From the NCBI GenBank assembly GCA_963773665.1, contig CAVZBZ010000004.1, positions 248,001-312,000 of the forward strand: DNA of 64,000 nucleotides, in the 5' to 3' direction. The notes below the pieces were generated by a model. That model had not been told where the DNA came from, ran no database searches, and saw nothing but the letters and a program-made list of their open reading frames with translations. The DNA is from DATJLY01 sp963773665. GTDB taxonomy: Bacteria; Pseudomonadota; Alphaproteobacteria; ATCC43930; CGMCC-115725. Shown in pieces: positions 32,145-39,403 of the stretch; position 1 is the first letter of the stretch; every line of letters starts with the position of its first letter. The position numbers were made by a program, and so were the translations under genes.

Positions 32145-33077
32145 ATGGCTCGGCCAAGGCCGTTTCTGTTTTGCCGATACCGGCTGCTCGTCAACGATGA
32201 TCCGCTTAACGCACGCGCTCAGCTACAGGCGCTTACAGAGTTACAGGGTCAATATTTCGCTGCCAGCGCCGCCGCTGAGCGGCAAGGGCGACGCGACAGC
32301 GCCATATTCCGCGCGCGTACGCTCGTTGCTAAAGGCGAGCGCGCGATTACATGGTCCGTCGGGCGCAAGGTCGGCACGCGAATAACGGTCGAACCCAATG
32401 ATGATGGCTCTGCGTTGCAAATGGGAAACGTTCCGGACCGAGGCGTTCATTACTCGGATTTCGTTGCCATTCCTCGGCTTGGGGCGCTGGCCGTAGACGA
32501 CCGTAGCGGCGAGCCGCATTTAGGCGGCAAAGCCGCGATCAATCGCTTCCAAGCTGTCTTTGAGCATCTTCCTGGCGCAGCATCGGAGATTTCGCAGACC
32601 ACGACCAACGCGGAAGTTCAACGAGCGCTCAGGCGATGGCAGCTGACCGAATTTTCTTTCGTAGTTCGCCCGGCAAATCCTCATCCGCCCAGTGATCTAT
32701 CGGAAGAATTGAGCGAGGAATATCGCAAGGATAGGATTGGGCTCGAGCGCGGGATGTTTCGTCCGCGTCCCGGAGAGCAGATGCGTCCCTCCGAGGATGG
32801 CCCGATTGCGGCTGTGAGAGAATTGGCTGACGACGGGTATGGCCAGTACGCCTTCAAGGGCGTTACGCCGGATGGCCACAGCGCACAGATTAAGGCCCCG
32901 AAATTCGACGAAAGCAAAGCCAAGAACCAAGAGCGGCAGGCGCAACCTCGCGAGCTGCGGATCGTTATTGAAACGGACGTGGATGTAGATGACGCGGTTC
33001 TGCGCAATGCGATCACTGCGCTAGGTCCTGTTTACAAAGTAGCGAGACGTAGGCATCTGCGGATGGTAGCGAGATGA
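32145..33077 (+). CDS. Islet protein A (unrecognised), 3' end altered by IS insertion
   Basis: As it stands, the frame encodes 310 residues. The last 17 or so (after ITALG) are read from the IS end. Joining the sequence across the element at CTAG gives 298 residues ending ITALGQFYG, with a stop that overlaps the start of protein B by 8 bases. The ATG follows GGGGGGA. No signal peptide, membrane span or known motif is seen. The N-terminus (MARPRPFLFCRYRLLVNDD) and middle (VHYSDFVAIPRLGALAVDD) look like alpha/beta folds, and residues 200-270 are charged. Base composition is lower in GC than the flanks. I do not recognise the family. Partnering with a four-helix membrane protein suggests a sensor-effector pair. 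Confidence 0.7.
   Translation: MARPRPFLFCRYRLLVNDDPLNARAQLQALTELQGQYFAASAAAERQGRRDSAIFRARTLVAKGERAITWSVGRKVGTRITVEPNDDGSALQMGNVPDRGVHYSDFVAIPRLGALAVDDRSGEPHLGGKAAINRFQAVFEHLPGAASEISQTTTNAEVQRALRRWQLTEFSFVVRPANPHPPSDLSEELSEEYRKDRIGLERGMFRPRPGEQMRPSEDGPIAAVRELADDGYGQYAFKGVTPDGHSAQIKAPKFDESKAKNQERQAQPRELRIVIETDVDVDDAVLRNAITALGPVYKVARRRHLRMVAR
33025..33038 (+). repeat. Left inverted repeat of the IS element
   Basis: GTCCTGTTTACAAA is an exact inverse of the 14 bases at 33863-33876. It is preceded by CTAG (33021-33024), the insertion target. Confidence 0.93.
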
Positions 33078-33804
33078 AGGGTATCGAGGAAGGAGCGCGC
33101 GAGCTTGTCATATCGGGTGGCGATGGCGCGGTTCACCTTGAGATGGCCGATCATTCGCTCGATGCGGTTGCGCTCGCGGTAGATGCGTTGGTTCCAGCGG
33201 ATTGCGTAGATGCGATGGGACCGCGGCGGGATAACGGCGCGGATGCCGCGTCGGTGGAGCGCAGCGCGGATGGGATCGGTGTCGTAACCCTTGTCGGCGA
33301 GCAGATGAGCCGGGCGCGCCGGAGCGCGCGCGGTCACGGTTTCGAAGGCCGTGCAGTCCGCCGCTTCGCCGCCGGTGAGATGAAAGACGAGCGGGATGCC
33401 GTGGGCATCACTGAGACAATGAACTTTACAGGTGAACCCGCCCCGCGAGCGGCCAAAAGCCTGTTCGCGAGTCCCCCTTTTGCGCCGGCTGCCGAGACGT
33501 GGCCTCGGACCGTCGTCGAGTCGATGCTGTGGCGGGAGTTGTCCGCCATCGCCCGGGCCAGCCTGGAGGCGACCGCCTCCCAGACGCCGGCCTGGCTCCA
33601 GCGTCGAAAGCGTTGGTACACGGTGATCCATTTGCCGTACTTCTCGGGAACATCGCGCCACGGCGCGCCCGTGCGCAGGCGCCACAATATGCCGTTCACA
33701 ATGGTCCGGTTGTCATGCGCAGGCCGGCTATTCCGGCCGCGCTCGGCCGGCAACAGGTCTTTCAGCAGCCACCACTCCGCTTCGCTCAAATCGCCTCGAC
33801 TCAA
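33032..33804 (-). CDS. IS427-like transposase, OrfA-OrfB by -1 frameshift
   Basis: OrfA runs from TTG 33804 (GGAGAGGAGGGG ahead) to 33334 and opens LSRGDLSEAEWWLLKDLLP, with WRLRTGAPWRDVPEKYG. OrfB continues from the slip to 33032. At 33473-33481 the sense strand reads AAAAGGGGG; a -1 shift there joins HVSAAGAKGG to REQAFGRSRGGFTCK, giving a 257-residue transposase. The DDE triad is Asp in HSIDSTTVRGHV, Asp in LLADKGYDTDPIRAALHRRG and Glu in RIERMIGHLKVNRA. This arrangement is standard for the group. The gene is antisense to the interrupted cassette. Confidence 0.9.
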
Positions 33805-33862
33805 CGACCCCTCCTCTCCAAGAGGAATCCTTGAATCAGAAGGCGATTCCCGCGTCAATAAG

Positions 33863-33876
33863 TTTGTAAACAGGAC
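33863..33876 (-). repeat. Right inverted repeat of the IS element
   Basis: TTTGTAAACAGGAC is an exact inverse of 33025-33038. It is followed by CTAG (33877-33880) and then the resumed end of gene A. Confidence 0.93.
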
Positions 33877-33889
33877 CTAGGGCAATTTT

Positions 33890-34498
33890 ATGGCTGACGA
33901 ACCGCTCGAACGGCCACGGTTTCTGCCGTCGTACATAGACGCGGTTGCGCAGAGCGCCCGAAAGCGCGGATGGCGAGCGCTGTGCCCATCATGGCTCGCC
34001 GCGTGCGGTGCCGGCGCCGCCGCAACGACCTATTTCATGCCATACAACTTTTGGTCAGACGAGCGCCTAGACGTTTCTGTCGTTGTATATATCGGGATTT
34101 TGACGCTGAACGGGTTGATTCTGACCCTCAGCTGGAACGCGTTCTCCCGCATCTATGAAGCCATTAGTTCGCCGCGATTTGCCTCTTATCTGATGGCCAA
34201 GAAACTGATGAACCGATATATCGTGTATATCGGTTACGTGCATGTTGCGCAGCTGGCCGCGATCATCACAAGTGCTGCAGGGCTTCTGTTGCTACTCTGC
34301 TCGATTGAGGAAGTGGCATATAATCGAACCGCTTTTGCCGTAATGATCGCGGCATCGGCTTACGCCATCGTTACAGCGGCGAGAGCTGTAGAGGTCGTCC
34401 ACGATCTCATCTGGCAGAAAGCAATATTTGACGATTTTATCGCTCGCCAAGAGGGTAAAAACGTCGTGCCCTTTGGCCGCAACAATGACGCGGTATAG
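33890..34498 (+). CDS. Islet protein B, four-span membrane protein (unrecognised)
   Basis: A 202-residue protein with four hydrophobic segments at about 33-50, 61-82, 110-137 and 146-169. A short cytoplasmic-looking N-terminus (MADEPLERPRFLPSYIDAVA) and a charged C-terminus (FDDFIARQEGKNVVPFGRNN) flank them. Its ATG lies inside the original stop region of gene A (ATGGCTGA), so the two genes would have been translationally coupled before the IS inserted. After insertion it may be transcribed only from a promoter in the IS or within it. Not recognised; the topology fits a pore-forming or membrane-perturbing effector, which is only inference. Confidence 0.75.
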   Translation: MADEPLERPRFLPSYIDAVAQSARKRGWRALCPSWLAACGAGAAATTYFMPYNFWSDERLDVSVVVYIGILTLNGLILTLSWNAFSRIYEAISSPRFASYLMAKKLMNRYIVYIGYVHVAQLAAIITSAAGLLLLLCSIEEVAYNRTAFAVMIAASAYAIVTAARAVEVVHDLIWQKAIFDDFIARQEGKNVVPFGRNNDAV

Positions 34499-34848
34499 AG
34501 CGTCCCTATAAATCTTCGAGCCTCACGCCCTCCAGTTCCAGCGCCGCAATGCAGGCCAGGAAGAACGTTGCCGCGTGGAGAAAACTGTCACGAAGCGCAT
34601 CAGCGCGTGCTTGCGGCACCGCGGCACCATCGGAACAAGGGGTTACTGCGGTCGCGCGGCGGCATCGGCAACCGCATTGTCTGGGGCGTTGTTCCCAAGA
34701 GCGAATCGCGCGCGAGATTCGCACGAAATTCGCGCATGCCCAGCATCGTGCCCGCGCAAGCCATTGATCCCGTTAACGATTCGCAGCCATGTTGCGGTGC
34801 GCCCGCGCGTGTCTATATGTCTTTGCCCCTCATCGTGGCGAGGGATGC
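34499..34848. other. Intergenic segment of the islet with a hairpin
   Basis: No gene is supported in this 350-base gap. A hairpin with stem GCGAATC (34701-34707)/GATTCGC (34716-34722) and loop GCGCGCGA lies in it. A minus-strand reading frame at 34506-34724 (ending FFLACIAALELEGVRLEDL) is open but has no ribosome site or recognised match. It could be the degraded tail of an older gene. Confidence 0.4.
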
Positions 34849-35490
34849 ATGGACGCGACCTACAATCTCAATGGCGGCTTCAAGCCAACGACAAAGCGAT
34901 CGGCCGATCTTGATGGCCCAGATTTCTTCCCGACGCCGAGATGGGCAACGCACGCACTGATTGACAACGAGCCATTTCGCGGCGGCATCTGGGAGTGTGC
35001 TTGTGGCGATGGCTCTATGTCCGAAGTTCTCGCCGAAACCGGAAATCCTGTCGAAAGTTCCGATCTATTCGACCGAGGCTATGGCGAGATCGGCATAGAT
35101 TTCCTGCACACAACGCGCCGTGCGAAGAACATCATCACGAACCCACCCTACAACAGCGCCGAGGGCTTCGTCTCGACAGCGCTGAAGCAGGCAGAGAACA
35201 AGTTTGCGCTGTTGCTGAGGCTTGCATTTCTTGAAGGCGCGAACCGGGCGAAGACGATCTTCCATGTCACGCCGCCCAGCCGTGTATGGGTGTTCAGCGA
35301 GCGCATCACCTTCTACATGAAGAATGCCAAGATCGCTGGCAGCGGGACAACCGCCTACGCGTGGTTTGTCTGGGACAAGCATCATACAGGACCAACCGAA
35401 TTGGCGTGGTTCAAACCGGGATATAAGGCCCGATACAGCGGCACAACTACTTCTTCAGTGACTCGACAAGGCGCTTTCCTGCCGCCGTGA
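34849..35490 (+). CDS. N6-adenine DNA methyltransferase (phage/R-M type)
   Basis: A 213-residue amino-methyltransferase. The SAM-binding motif is WECACGDGSMSEVL (residues 48-61), the acidic strand end is ESSDLFDRGYGEIGIDF, and the catalytic motif IV is NPPY at 98-101 (ITNPPYNSAEGF). A following RLAFLEGANRAKTIF is typical of phage-borne adenine methyltransferases. The ATG at 34849 follows GCGAGGG. No obvious target-recognition domain is present and the size is small. Its 3' end overlaps the convergent winged-helix gene by 44 bases. It may modify phage or islet DNA; the recognition sequence is unknown. Confidence 0.88.
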   Translation: MDATYNLNGGFKPTTKRSADLDGPDFFPTPRWATHALIDNEPFRGGIWECACGDGSMSEVLAETGNPVESSDLFDRGYGEIGIDFLHTTRRAKNIITNPPYNSAEGFVSTALKQAENKFALLLRLAFLEGANRAKTIFHVTPPSRVWVFSERITFYMKNAKIAGSGTTAYAWFVWDKHHTGPTELAWFKPGYKARYSGTTTSSVTRQGAFLPP

Positions 35491-35743
35491 TCTTGAACCC
35501 GCGATAGATTTCGACGGCTAATCCGGCTTTCACGAGCGTTTTGTGGCTCTTGAGATTGCGGACCTTCTGCGAAAATTTCGTATCGGATCGCTGCTCCAAT
35601 ATCTCGGCATCTTCGCCTTCTGGCTTAAATTGCGAACTAAGCGCCTCAATGATTTCCGTCGTCTTCATCTCGCCGTCAGGGGCGTTATAAAGAAGCTCCA
35701 AAGTCGGGATCACCAGTTCAGGCTCAGGAATGCGCTTGGGCAT
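35447..35743 (-). CDS. Stand-alone Mrr_N-like winged-helix protein
   Basis: A 98-residue protein whose pattern matches the N-terminal winged-helix domain of Mrr-type restriction endonucleases. It has PELVIPTLELLYNAPDGEMK, TTEIIEALSSQF, then KFSQKVRNLKSHKTLVKAGL and the wing YRGFKITAAGKRLVESL. The endonuclease domain that normally follows is absent. ATG 35743 is chosen because GGAGG lies 9 bases upstream; an in-frame ATG at 35752 sits directly on that site. It could be a DNA-binding regulator of the islet or the remnant of a methyl-directed endonuclease. Overlaps the methyltransferase gene tail to tail. Confidence 0.65.
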   Translation of the reverse strand: MPKRIPEPELVIPTLELLYNAPDGEMKTTEIIEALSSQFKPEGEDAEILEQRSDTKFSQKVRNLKSHKTLVKAGLAVEIYRGFKITAAGKRLVESLKK

Positions 35744-35854
35744 ATGCTTCATCCTCCACCCCACCGGGCGGCGCGACTCATGCCTCAGGCAGTCCCCTCA
35801 AGTCAAACCGGAGACTGCTATCTAATGCCAGAATAATCGGCCAGCGCAGCCCGC

Positions 35855-36736
35855 CTATTCGGCGGCGACCGCCGTGACGCCGCTTTTCCCGCTCTCGAGG
35901 CCGCGCAGATCGGGCAGGCCCAGATGCAGCATCTCGACCGGCTCGCGCGCGACGATGGCCGCGCGCTCGCCGTGCTGGAGATAGATCGTGGTGAGCGCTT
36001 GCAGCGTTTCCCCCGCCACGGTTCCGGCGCCCTTCAGAACGACGTAGATGCCGCGCCCCTCGGCCGCGAAGGTGGCACCCGGATCGAGCCGCAGGAAACG
36101 GGCCGAGCTGCGCCGCTCGGTGAAGGTGCCGACGAATTTCTCGGCGACGCCCGGCGCGCCCTCGACCGGCACCCACTCGAAATGTGCGGGGTCCATCATG
36201 AAGGGGCGCGAATAGCGCGCCTGCGGATAGGTCATCGGCCGCTTGTTGGCGTGTTCCCAGATCGCCTGATAGCCGTCCACGTTGCGCTTGCCGGGAACGT
36301 CGTGGTGGCGGCGGAACACGCCGTCCTTGAACTCGCCCTCCGAGCGGAGCGCGTCCATGCCGGCCTTCACTTCGTTGCGCGAGAGATAGCCGCTGCCGCT
36401 GGCGCCGCCCATTTGCAGCACCACGGTCATCGGCGTGCCCTCGGGGTCCTGCGACTGCGGCCCGTAGGCCATGCCCTCGGGGAAATATCCGACCATGCCG
36501 GTCTTCATCTTGCCGTCGCGCGCGAAATCCAACTCGCCCGCGAGCTGAAACCGGATCTGCTCGAAATTATGCCGGTGGCGCGGCGAATAGAACGCGCCGC
36601 CCATGCGGCCGAGCGAGAGCTGGAAATTGTCGATGGCGCCCGGCTCGCCTTCCATGAGGCGGCGGAAATGGAACATGCCGCCGCGATGCTCGAGCCCGCG
36701 CTCCCATTGCAGCTCTTCGCCCTGCACGATCTTCAT
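35855..36736 (-). CDS. Cupin-domain protein
   Basis: A 293-residue protein with a cupin barrel in the first half: SPRHRHNFEQIRFQLAGELD supplies the His-x-His and Glu metal ligands, followed by GMVGYFPEGMAYGPQ. A second, weaker barrel-like half has RFLRLDPGATFAAEGRGIYV and TIYLQHGERAAIV. It may be a dioxygenase, isomerase or ligand-binding protein. It starts 46 bases after the stop of the MetE-like gene on the same strand, at the end of the liv operon. It marks the return to high-GC sequence after the islet. Confidence 0.82.
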   Translation of the reverse strand: MKIVQGEELQWERGLEHRGGMFHFRRLMEGEPGAIDNFQLSLGRMGGAFYSPRHRHNFEQIRFQLAGELDFARDGKMKTGMVGYFPEGMAYGPQSQDPEGTPMTVVLQMGGASGSGYLSRNEVKAGMDALRSEGEFKDGVFRRHHDVPGKRNVDGYQAIWEHANKRPMTYPQARYSRPFMMDPAHFEWVPVEGAPGVAEKFVGTFTERRSSARFLRLDPGATFAAEGRGIYVVLKGAGTVAGETLQALTTIYLQHGERAAIVAREPVEMLHLGLPDLRGLESGKSGVTAVAAE

Positions 36737-36781
36737 CGCTTTCCTCCGCAGACAAGGACTTTGGCGATTATACCCGATTCC

Positions 36782-37945
36782 TCAGCGCCCCCACAGGGTC
36801 TTGCTGGCGAGCCGCGCGCCTTCGGCCATGGCCTCGAGCTTCGCCCACATGATCGAGGGATGGACGCGGCGGTGGAACGGGCCTTGCGCGAAGCCGCAAT
36901 CGGTGCCGGCGATGACGTTCTCGCGGCCGACGAGGCGGGCGTAGCGCCCGATGCGCTCGGCCACCAGCTCGGGGTGCTCGACGATGTTGGTGGCGTGGCT
37001 GATGACGCCGGGGATCAGCACCTTGCCGGGCGGCAGCTTGACGCTTTCCCACACGCGCCATTCGTGCTCGTGGCGCGGATTGGCGCCCTCGATCACATAG
37101 GCGCCGGCGCGCACCTGGAGAACGAGATCGACGATGTCCTTCAGCGGCACGTCGGTCGTGTGCGGGCCGGGCCAGCTCCCCCAGCACACGTGATAGCGCA
37201 CGCGGTCCTCGGGAATGCCCTCGAGCGCGCGGTTCAGGGCATCGACGTGCCGGCGCACCCAGGCGCGGTACTGATCGAACGTGCCGGGCGGCACCATGCG
37301 GTCGAAGGTGACCGCCGCGCGGGCGTCGTCGATCTGCACCAAAAGCCCGGCATCGACGATGGTCTTGTATTCGGTGCGCATCGCCGCGGCGATCGCATCG
37401 ACCAGCTCGTCATCGTTTTTATAGTACTCGTTCTTGCGGTCGGGGATGACGCTCGACGGCGCCGCCACCGGCAGGAACCCCTCCTCGACGTGCGAGCCCG
37501 CGAGCGCCGCCTTGAAATTGTCGATGTCGCGCTGCAGCGCCGCCTGGCCGGTATAGGCGACCGGCCCAACGCATACGCTGTCGAAGATGGTGGTGCGCGG
37601 GTCCTGGGCGTCGAGCTCGGCATAGAATTCGGAGAAGCGCTCGCGGTCGGCGCCGCGCGCGTAGGGATCGGACTTGGCCGGGCGGCGCTCGAAGCCGGAC
37701 AGGCGCTCGAGCACGTATTGCGACCAGCTGAAGGATTTTCCGAACTCGCCGTCGCTGACCACGTCGATCCCGGCCTCCGCCTGCCGGCGCACCACCGCGG
37801 CGACGCCGTCCTTGAGGCAGCGCCGATAGGCCGCGTCGTCATAGCTTCGCCCGCCCTGCTTCGCGCGCAGGAATTCGAGCAGCTCGGGCGGCCGGATGAG
37901 GCTTCCGGCGTGCGTGGTGAGGATGCGCCTGTCGCTCTTCTTCAT
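36782..37945 (-). CDS. MetE-like (cobalamin-independent methionine synthase C-terminal domain) protein, copy 2
   Basis: A 387-residue MetE-type catalytic barrel without the N-terminal half. Zinc-ligand candidates are His252 and Cys254 (RYHVCWGSWPG), Glu286 (YVIEGANPRHEHEW) and Cys350 (IAGTDCGFAQGP). It is diverged from copies 1 and 3 (start RILTTHAGSLIRPPELLEF) and belongs to a different branch. Its ATG overlaps the livF stop (ATGA), so it is a translationally coupled member of the livHMGF operon. This strongly suggests it acts on the compound that the transporter brings in. The true methyl donor and acceptor are unknown. Confidence 0.88.
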   Translation of the reverse strand: MKKSDRRILTTHAGSLIRPPELLEFLRAKQGGRSYDDAAYRRCLKDGVAAVVRRQAEAGIDVVSDGEFGKSFSWSQYVLERLSGFERRPAKSDPYARGADRERFSEFYAELDAQDPRTTIFDSVCVGPVAYTGQAALQRDIDNFKAALAGSHVEEGFLPVAAPSSVIPDRKNEYYKNDDELVDAIAAAMRTEYKTIVDAGLLVQIDDARAAVTFDRMVPPGTFDQYRAWVRRHVDALNRALEGIPEDRVRYHVCWGSWPGPHTTDVPLKDIVDLVLQVRAGAYVIEGANPRHEHEWRVWESVKLPPGKVLIPGVISHATNIVEHPELVAERIGRYARLVGRENVIAGTDCGFAQGPFHRRVHPSIMWAKLEAMAEGARLASKTLWGR

Positions 37946-38655
37946 GATCTTTCCTCCTGCAATCCCACGAGCACGGCGAGGCTCTCGCGGTCGGCGGCGA
38001 GTGCCGTGCTTTCGCCGCGCCAGACGACCTGGCCCTTGTCGAGCACGAGGGTGCGCTCGGTGAGCTCGAGGGCGATGTCCACCTGCTGCTCGACGAGCAG
38101 CGTCGCGATCCGGCTTTCGCGCCGCATCCGCACGAGCGCCGCCGCGAGCGTGTCGATGATGACCGGCGCCAGGCCCTCGAACGGTTCGTCGAGCATCAAC
38201 AGCTTGGGATTGCCGGCGAGCGCGCGGCCCACCGCCAGCATCTGCTGCTCGCCGCCCGAAAGCTGGTTGCCGTAGTTGCGGCGCCGCTCGGCGAGCCGCG
38301 GAAAGAGATCGTACACGCGCTCGCGCGTCCATTCGCCCGGCCTGAGCGCCACGCGCAAATTCTCGTCCACCGTGAGCGAGGGAAAGATCTCGCGCTCCTG
38401 CGGCACGAGGCCGAGGCCGCGCTGCGCGCGCCGGTGCGGCGCCGCCGAAGTCACATCCGCGCCATCGAAGACGATGCGGCCGCCGCGCAATTCGGTGAGC
38501 CCCATGATCGTCAAAAGCAGCGTTGTCTTGCCGACGCCGTTCCGTCCGAGGAGCGCCCACGAATCTTCTGAGCCGATGCCGAGCGAGATTTCTTCCAGCA
38601 CGATCGTGTCGCGATATCCGGCCGTGACGCCGTCAAGGTTCAGCATGTCAGCCAT
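37942..38655 (-). CDS. livF: Branched-chain/organic-acid ABC transporter ATPase LivF
   Basis: A 237-residue ABC ATPase. Walker A is GRNGVGKTTLL, the Q-loop follows at LVPQEREIFPSLTV, the signature is LSGGEQQMLAVGRAL, Walker B is KLLMLDEPFEGLAP and the switch region is LLVEQQVDIAL. The pattern (VPQER-x-IFP) is that of LivF rather than LivG. It starts within the end of livG (8-base overlap) and ends inside the MetE-like start codon. With LivG it drives import through LivHM. Confidence 0.93.
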   Translation of the reverse strand: MADMLNLDGVTAGYRDTIVLEEISLGIGSEDSWALLGRNGVGKTTLLLTIMGLTELRGGRIVFDGADVTSAAPHRRAQRGLGLVPQEREIFPSLTVDENLRVALRPGEWTRERVYDLFPRLAERRRNYGNQLSGGEQQMLAVGRALAGNPKLLMLDEPFEGLAPVIIDTLAAALVRMRRESRIATLLVEQQVDIALELTERTLVLDKGQVVWRGESTALAADRESLAVLVGLQEERS

Positions 38656-39403
38656 GCGAGCGCTTTCCGAGATAGACGTCGCGCACGCGCGCGTCGGCGC
38701 GAATCTCGGCGGGCGCGCCCTCGACCAGCACCTCGCCCTCGACCATGACCGTTATGCGCTCGGCGAGGCGGAAGACGAGGCTCATGTCGTGCTCTATCAC
38801 CAGCACTGTGAGCGAGGAGGGCAGCCGCAGCAGAAGATCGAGCACGGCGTGCCGGTCGGACGAGGCGAGGCCCGCCGCCGGCTCGTCGAGGAGCAGCGTC
38901 TTCGGCTCGAGCGCCAGCACGAGCGCGATCTCGACGAGACGGCGCTGGCCGTAGGGAAGATCGGCGATCGTGCGCGCAGCGATGGCGAGGAGGCCAAGGC
39001 TGTCGAGACACCGCGCCGTGCCGTCGACGATCTCCGCGCGCGAGCGGAGCCGGCCCACGATCATCTGGTCTTCGCCGAGCCGCGCCTCCAGCGCGAGCGC
39101 CACGTTCTCGGCGACAGTGAGCTGCGGGAAGAGCGAACTGATCTGGAACGTGCGCGCGAGGCCCAAGGCCACGCGCCGCTCGGGCGCCAGCGCGGTCACA
39201 TCGACGCCGTCGACCCGGATCGCGCCGCCCGACGGGCTCAGGAGCCCGGTGATGAGGTTGACGAGCGTGGTCTTGCCGGCGCCGTTCGGACCGATGAGCG
39301 CGTGCCGCGCCCCAGGTTCCAGCGCCAGCGACACTTCGCGCGCGACGCGGAGCGCGCCAAAGCTTTTCGAGACATGGTCGACCTCGAGCGCGGGCGTGCT
39401 CAC
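38648..39403 (-). CDS. livG: Branched-chain/organic-acid ABC transporter ATPase LivG
   Basis: A 251-residue ABC ATPase. Walker A is GPNGAGKTTLV, the region LGLARTFQISSLFPQLTV is typical of LivG, the signature-like segment is LPYGQRRLVEIALVLALE, Walker B is TLLLDEPAAGL, and the His switch is VIEHDMSLVF. Translation starts at GTG 39403 overlapping the livM stop (GTGA). The ABC signature LSYGQ/LSGGQ is altered to LPYGQ, which is common in this subfamily. Confidence 0.93.
   Translation of the reverse strand: MSTPALEVDHVSKSFGALRVAREVSLALEPGARHALIGPNGAGKTTLVNLITGLLSPSGGAIRVDGVDVTALAPERRVALGLARTFQISSLFPQLTVAENVALALEARLGEDQMIVGRLRSRAEIVDGTARCLDSLGLLAIAARTIADLPYGQRRLVEIALVLALEPKTLLLDEPAAGLASSDRHAVLDLLLRLPSSLTVLVIEHDMSLVFRLAERITVMVEGEVLVEGAPAEIRADARVRDVYLGKRSHG

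Larger units (their letters stand above)
33025..33876 (-). mobile_element. IS5-family (IS427-like) insertion sequence, 852 bp
   Basis: The element is bounded by perfect 14-base inverted repeats and flanked on both sides by CTAG (33021-33024 and 33877-33880), the preferred target of this group. It carries one DDE transposase in two overlapping frames joined by a probable -1 slip. The target lies inside the end of gene A. Because CTAG is itself a palindrome, the true duplication may be only TA. The element looks intact and recent: repeats are perfect and both frames are open. Confidence 0.92.

Noticed and set aside
34549..34767. Short plus-strand frames in the islet gap
   Set aside because: No ribosome site, no recognisable domain, and several overlapping frames are equally open, so none is supported.
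32035..35850. A prophage
   Set aside because: The adenine methyltransferase is phage-like, but no integrase, capsid, terminase or tail gene and no attachment repeats are seen.
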